NCBI GenBank assembly: GCA_963696525.1
Contig: CAVOKO010000009.1
Location: 682,001-746,000 of the forward strand
DNA length: 64,000 bases
Direction: 5' to 3'
From: CAWBRT01 sp963696525
GTDB taxonomy: Bacteria; Acidobacteriota; Terriglobia; Terriglobales; Acidobacteriaceae
Shown here: piece after piece, positions 63,200 to 64,000 of the stretch
Position numbering within the stretch: the first letter of the stretch is position 1
Layout of the letters: each line of letters starts with the position of its first letter
Made by a program: the position numbers and the translations under genes
The notes under the pieces: model-generated
Told to the model about the DNA's origin: nothing
Databases searched by the model: none
Seen by the model: only the letters and a program-made list of their open reading frames with translations

Positions 63200-64000
63200 A
63201 CCAGTTTCGCGAAAGGTATCTGACCAAGCAGCCAGGCGCTCAAAGACCCGGTGGCGCGCTCTGGTGCTGATCGCGGCTCTGCTGGTCACATGGCTGAACC
63301 CCTTGCTGGCCCAGACGGCGGACGCGGAAAGGCAATTGCGGGTCTTTGCCCCGCAGACCACTTACGTAGTGCCAATCGTCGAGCACAATGGGACGCCGTA
63401 TGTCGGACTGTTCGAAGTGCTGGAACCGCTTGGGCGGGTCGAGTCGCATGCCGACAAACAAAAGTGGAAGTTAAAATTCACGGCTGCTTCGGCGCGCTCG
63501 GTTGAAGTTGAATTCACCCAGGGGGAGGCCAGAGGCAAACTCGCCGGTTCGGGCTATGACTTGCCTGCCGAGTTTGTGTTGCTTGGCGGCAGAGGTTTTG
63601 TGCCGGTAACGACGTTGGGCGGCATGTTGCCGCGCATACTGTCGCAAGCAGTGCAACTGCATCCGGGCAATCGCCTGCTGATCGGGGCCCTTGGTTTTAG
63701 TTTCAGTCAGCAGCTGCGGCAGAACCCTCCTGGCTTGGTCCTTAGCTTCCCGTCGGCGGTGAATCCGATGATCGCGACGGAGCCGGGGCGCATGCGGCTG
63801 ACGTTCACCCGCGAACCGGTGATTCGCCCTGCGGACGGCGGCGCGCAGAAGTTTTCCGACCCGGTATTCCAGTCGACCAGTGTTGCAGCCTCCAATGGCG
63901 CATTGCAATTGACGGTCAATGTGGCCAGCCCGGTGATGGCAAACTTCTCCGATGGCGGCAAAACCATTACCATTTCCCCGCTGCCACCGCCGGAAAACGC
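63183..64000 (+). CDS. Exported AMIN-domain-type protein, 3' end outside window
   Basis: An open frame from the ATG at 63183 continuing to the window end without a stop (at least 272 residues). After a signal-anchor (RALVLIAALLVTWLNPLLAQ) comes a beta-rich copper-amine-oxidase-like N-terminal domain (VVPIVEHNGTPYVGLFEVLE, LKFTAASARSVEVEFT, GGRGFVPVTTLGG) and then an AMIN-like repeat (NPPGLVLSFPSAVNPMIATE, GRMRLTFTREPVI). In acidobacteria this layout is usual before the catalytic domain of N-acetylmuramoyl-L-alanine amidase, which would lie beyond the window; this is inference. The start overlaps the stop of the DUF1015-like gene. Confidence 0.6.
   Translation, partial: MWLPIRPVSRKVSDQAARRSKTRWRALVLIAALLVTWLNPLLAQTADAERQLRVFAPQTTYVVPIVEHNGTPYVGLFEVLEPLGRVESHADKQKWKLKFTAASARSVEVEFTQGEARGKLAGSGYDLPAEFVLLGGRGFVPVTTLGGMLPRILSQAVQLHPGNRLLIGALGFSFSQQLRQNPPGLVLSFPSAVNPMIATEPGRMRLTFTREPVIRPADGGAQKFSDPVFQSTSVAASNGALQLTVNVASPVMANFSDGGKTITISPLPPPEN

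Overview
The window looks like a chromosomal segment of an acidobacterium (Acidobacteriota, Terriglobia/Koribacter-like). The reasons are a von Willebrand A protein of the acidobacterial VWFA-related type (60441-61565), dispersed GC-rich palindromic repeats of a kind common in these genomes, moderately high GC, and closest-looking family variants throughout. No genome could be searched, so the placement is inference. Gene content is mostly housekeeping, with a few accessory islands.

Layout. 1-3 kb: end of an osmoprotectant ABC transporter (permease tail and binding lipoprotein), then a B12-binding radical SAM protein. 3.4-6.2 kb: a succinyl-CoA:acetate-type CoA-transferase, a repeat element carrying six 40-bp tandem copies, and a gene-poor stretch. 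6.2-11 kb: smc, broken by many frameshifts, then tRNA-Val and tRNA-Asp. 11-14 kb: two response regulators and a nickel-pincer lactate racemase (larA). 14-22.5 kb: M20 peptidase, cinA-thpR-plsY-gpsA, and ftsY-ribD-ribE. 22.5-30.3 kb: mobA-mlaF, a prepilin peptidase, and an outer-membrane porin-amt-glnK nitrogen cluster. 30.5-33.6 kb: a bufferin-type RiPP operon (Cys-rich precursor, MNIO/DUF692 maturase, BufC partner, DoxX) behind a Fur-like palindrome. 33.7-42 kb: hybrid histidine kinase, chrA, an XRE regulator with its likely operator, and feoAB behind a near-identical Fur-like palindrome. 42-59 kb: uvrA in two ORFs, transketolase, mtnA, an Mn-type sodA, scoAB, ftsB, cutA and a Cys/Met-metabolism PLP enzyme. 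59.2-60.4 kb: an AT-rich, probably acquired gene (winged HTH, GHKL ATPase, STAS-like domain) preceded by five TTGACAAT iterons at strict 21/22-bp spacing. 60.4-64 kb: the VWA protein, a divergent DUF1015-like protein and the start of a secreted AMIN-type protein that runs off the window.

Sequence quality. Several universally needed or normally intact genes (smc, ribD, feoB, the radical SAM gene, opuC-like) are interrupted by single-base frame changes, while long neighbours (transketolase, amt, the histidine kinase) are perfect. I read most of these as clustered sequencing or assembly indels rather than gene decay; uvrA is the one case where a real split should be considered.

Most interesting: the iteron-controlled HTH-GHKL-STAS gene, the bufferin operon and its apparent shared Fur control with feoAB, and several families of dispersed hairpin repeats.
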